Positions 32,852 to 34,511 of a stretch of 34,511 bases of DNA are shown here, in pieces (the stretch's first letter is position 1; each line of letters opens with the position of its first letter). The notes beneath the pieces were generated by a model that worked only from the letters and a program-made list of their open reading frames with translations, was not told where the DNA came from and searched no databases. Source of the stretch: Roseovarius sp. (GTDB taxonomy: Bacteria; Pseudomonadota; Alphaproteobacteria; Rhodobacterales; Rhodobacteraceae). The position numbers and the translations under genes are program-made. The DNA is taken from positions 1 to 34,511 of the forward strand of contig JAASSQ010000003.1 in NCBI GenBank assembly GCA_021767845.1, written 5' to 3'.

Positions 32852-34054
32852 ATGCGCATTGGTTACCTCATGAATGCCTACCCGATGACCAGCACCACGT
32901 TTATTCGGCGCGAGATAAACGCGATCGAGGCCGAAGGGGTCGAGGTGTTGCGGTATGCCATCCGGCCTTGGTCAGAGCCCTTGGTTGACGAACAAGACCG
33001 GACGGAACAGGACAAGACCTTTTATCTGCTCGTGGGGCGGCTGCCCGCCCTGTTGGGAGATTTCGCGAAAGAGACACTTTCGAACCCCCGTGGCATGGCA
33101 CGAGCGGTGAAAAGCTGGTGGCGTTTGTGGCGCAATGCGGGGCGCGGATTCGTGCCGCATGTGGCCTATATGCTGGAAGCGGTGTCACTGAAGCGGCGCG
33201 CGATACATGACGGGATCGGTCATTTGCACACCCATTTTTCGACCAACTCCGCCGCGGTCGCCATGCTGTCGCACGAGCTTGGCGGACCCGGCTACAGTTT
33301 TACCGCGCACGGGCCCGACGAATTCGTGGATTGGGGGCGTTCGTCTCTGGACCTGAAAGTGGCCAAGGCACGCTTCGTGGTGGCGATTTCGCAATTCTGC
33401 CGCGTGCAGATCGCCCGCGCGGCCGGGATGGCGTACTGGGGCAAAATCCATATCGTGCGCTGCGGGATCGACACCAGTCAATTTGCGCTCTCGGATGCCC
33501 CATTCAATTCGCAAGCGCCATTCGTGACCGTGGGGCGGCTGTGCCCGCAGAAGGCACAGACCCTGATTGTCGAGGCGGCCGCCCGATTGGCCCCGGCGTA
33601 TCCGAATTTACGGATTGTGCTGATTGGCGACGGCGAAACCCGCAATCAGATCAAGGGCGCGATTGCCCGCCACGGATTGCAGGACATCGTCACGCTACTT
33701 GGCTGGTGCGACAACATGCAGGTCCGCGAAACCCTTGGCCGTGCGCGCGCGCTGTTGTTGCCCAGCTTCGCCGAAGGTCTGCCCATCGTCATCATGGAAG
33801 CACTCGCGCTTGGGCGGCCCGTGATCTCAACATATATCGCGGGTATCCCCGAGCTGATCGACGACGAGTGCGGTTGGATCATTCCCGCCGGATCGGTCAG
33901 CGCCCTCACGCAGGCGATGCGATCAGCGCTTGACGCACCGCCCGAAACCCTTGCCGCCATGGGCGCCGAGGGCCGTCGACGCATCGAGACCCGGCACGAG
34001 GTGGCGATCAATGCCCATCGCCTCAAGACGCTGATTGAAGGCCATTACGCATGA
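32852..34054 (+). CDS. GT4-family glycosyltransferase
   Basis: The 400-residue GT-B enzyme begins with MRIGYLMNAYPMTSTTFIRR and holds HLHTHFSTNSAAVAMLS, the GxDTSQF segment (VRCGIDTSQF), FVTVGRLCPQKAQ, and the EX7E donor site EGLPIVIMEALALGRPVIS, as in GT4 enzymes of the EPS type. Retaining sugar transfer from a nucleotide sugar in the cytoplasm is expected. It starts four bases after the oxidoreductase stop, so it belongs to the same operon; the next gene is 97 bases away. Confidence 0.9.
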   Translation: MRIGYLMNAYPMTSTTFIRREINAIEAEGVEVLRYAIRPWSEPLVDEQDRTEQDKTFYLLVGRLPALLGDFAKETLSNPRGMARAVKSWWRLWRNAGRGFVPHVAYMLEAVSLKRRAIHDGIGHLHTHFSTNSAAVAMLSHELGGPGYSFTAHGPDEFVDWGRSSLDLKVAKARFVVAISQFCRVQIARAAGMAYWGKIHIVRCGIDTSQFALSDAPFNSQAPFVTVGRLCPQKAQTLIVEAAARLAPAYPNLRIVLIGDGETRNQIKGAIARHGLQDIVTLLGWCDNMQVRETLGRARALLLPSFAEGLPIVIMEALALGRPVISTYIAGIPELIDDECGWIIPAGSVSALTQAMRSALDAPPETLAAMGAEGRRRIETRHEVAINAHRLKTLIEGHYA

Positions 34055-34151
34055 CGGCGGGGGCGAGGCGCCTCCGGCCCGTCCGGCTCCACGGCTCCCA
34101 TCTGGTCGTATCGGAGTGTCGCCTCGCGCGGCCCGGAAAGGACAGGGAACA

Positions 34152-34511
34152 ATGAAGATCACGTTCGTCAGCCCTCCGCCCAACCTCTCCGGGGGCACGC
34201 GCGTAATCGCGATCTACGCAGATTTGCTGGCCGAGATGGGCCATGACGTGACAGTCGTGGCGCAGACACGCAGGAAACACGGGGCGCTTCGGCGGGCCAA
34301 GGATTGGCTCAAGGGCCGCAAGCGCAAAGTCTTTGCCGACACCAGCCATTTCGACACCATGCAGACCCGCCTGCACCTCGTGCCCCACAATCGGCCTATC
34401 ACCGAGGCGGATGTTCCCGATGCGGATGTTGTGATTGCGACCTTCTGGACAACGGCCCATTCAGTGGCCGAACTGCCGGCCCGAAAGGGGCGAAAGTTCT
34501 ATTTCGTTCAG
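34152..34511 (+). CDS. Glycosyltransferase, N-terminal part (cut by window edge)
   Basis: From an ATG with a GGACAGGGAACA ribosome-binding site, 120 codons are open to the right edge. The start MKITFVSPPPNLSGGTRVIA, then YADLLAEMGHDVTVVAQ, is the N-terminal Rossmann domain of GT4/GT-B enzymes. It probably continues the oxidoreductase-GT4 operon. The donor domain is outside the window. Confidence 0.8.
   Translation, partial: MKITFVSPPPNLSGGTRVIAIYADLLAEMGHDVTVVAQTRRKHGALRRAKDWLKGRKRKVFADTSHFDTMQTRLHLVPHNRPITEADVPDADVVIATFWTTAHSVAELPARKGRKFYFVQ

Overview
The window looks like a piece of a high-GC alphaproteobacterial chromosome, most likely Rhodobacterales (Roseobacter group). The clues are the protein style, a C-terminal signal close to the VPLPA-CTERM type, and dense gene packing with many overlapping start and stop codons. 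No sequence search was run, so family names come from motifs read in the translations. The whole window reads as one large exopolysaccharide (EPS) synthesis, modification and export locus. I see no tRNA, rRNA, transposon or CRISPR array.

Layout. (1) 1-3086, minus: a lipid/oligosaccharide-flippase-like ABC transporter, a sulfotransferase and a Gfo/Idh/MocA oxidoreductase cut by the window edge. (2) 3302-6149, plus: a CysE-like O-acetyltransferase, an unrecognised secreted protein of about 524 residues, and a second sulfotransferase. (3) 6178-9820, minus: an ExeA-like ATPase, a Wzz chain-length protein and a BY-kinase, in the arrangement known from XrtA/PEP-CTERM EPS systems. (4) 9821-10384: a geneless AT-rich region with several perfect inverted repeats. 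(5) 10385-13680, plus: the priming sugar transferase, its terminator, and a PrsT-like TPR lipoprotein. (6) 13803-15006, minus: a secreted CTERM-type protein and a small membrane protein. (7) 15336-18086, plus: a small Wza-like export protein, a predicted outer-membrane barrel and a rhomboid protease. (8) 18102-22762, minus: a type I secretion ABC transporter, its HlyD adaptor and an OprM/NodT-type lipoprotein channel. (9) 22934-25541, minus: an O-antigen-polymerase-like membrane protein and a GT61 glycosyltransferase. (10) 25818-28596, plus: GT2, sulfotransferase, GT2. (11) 28672-30383, minus: GT2 and a fourth sulfotransferase. (12) 30641 to the right edge, plus: two Gfo/Idh/MocA oxidoreductases, a GT4 and the start of another glycosyltransferase.

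How it could work together (inference): the sugar transferase loads the first sugar on undecaprenyl phosphate and the GT2/GT4/GT61 enzymes extend the repeat. The oxidoreductases would supply unusual sugars, and the acetyltransferase and four distinct sulfotransferases would decorate the glycan. The ABC protein could flip the lipid-linked repeat and the polymerase-like protein could join repeats. Wzz and the BY-kinase would set chain length, and the Wza-like protein with the barrel and PrsT would export the polymer. The likely product is a sulfated, acetylated EPS.

The most interesting points are the four sulfotransferases, an XrtA-style EPS module with a CTERM protein and a rhomboid but no exosortase in view, a type I secretion operon with an RND-style lipoprotein channel, and recurring -24/-12 (sigma-54-like) promoter candidates. 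One pair of these promoters is divergent.
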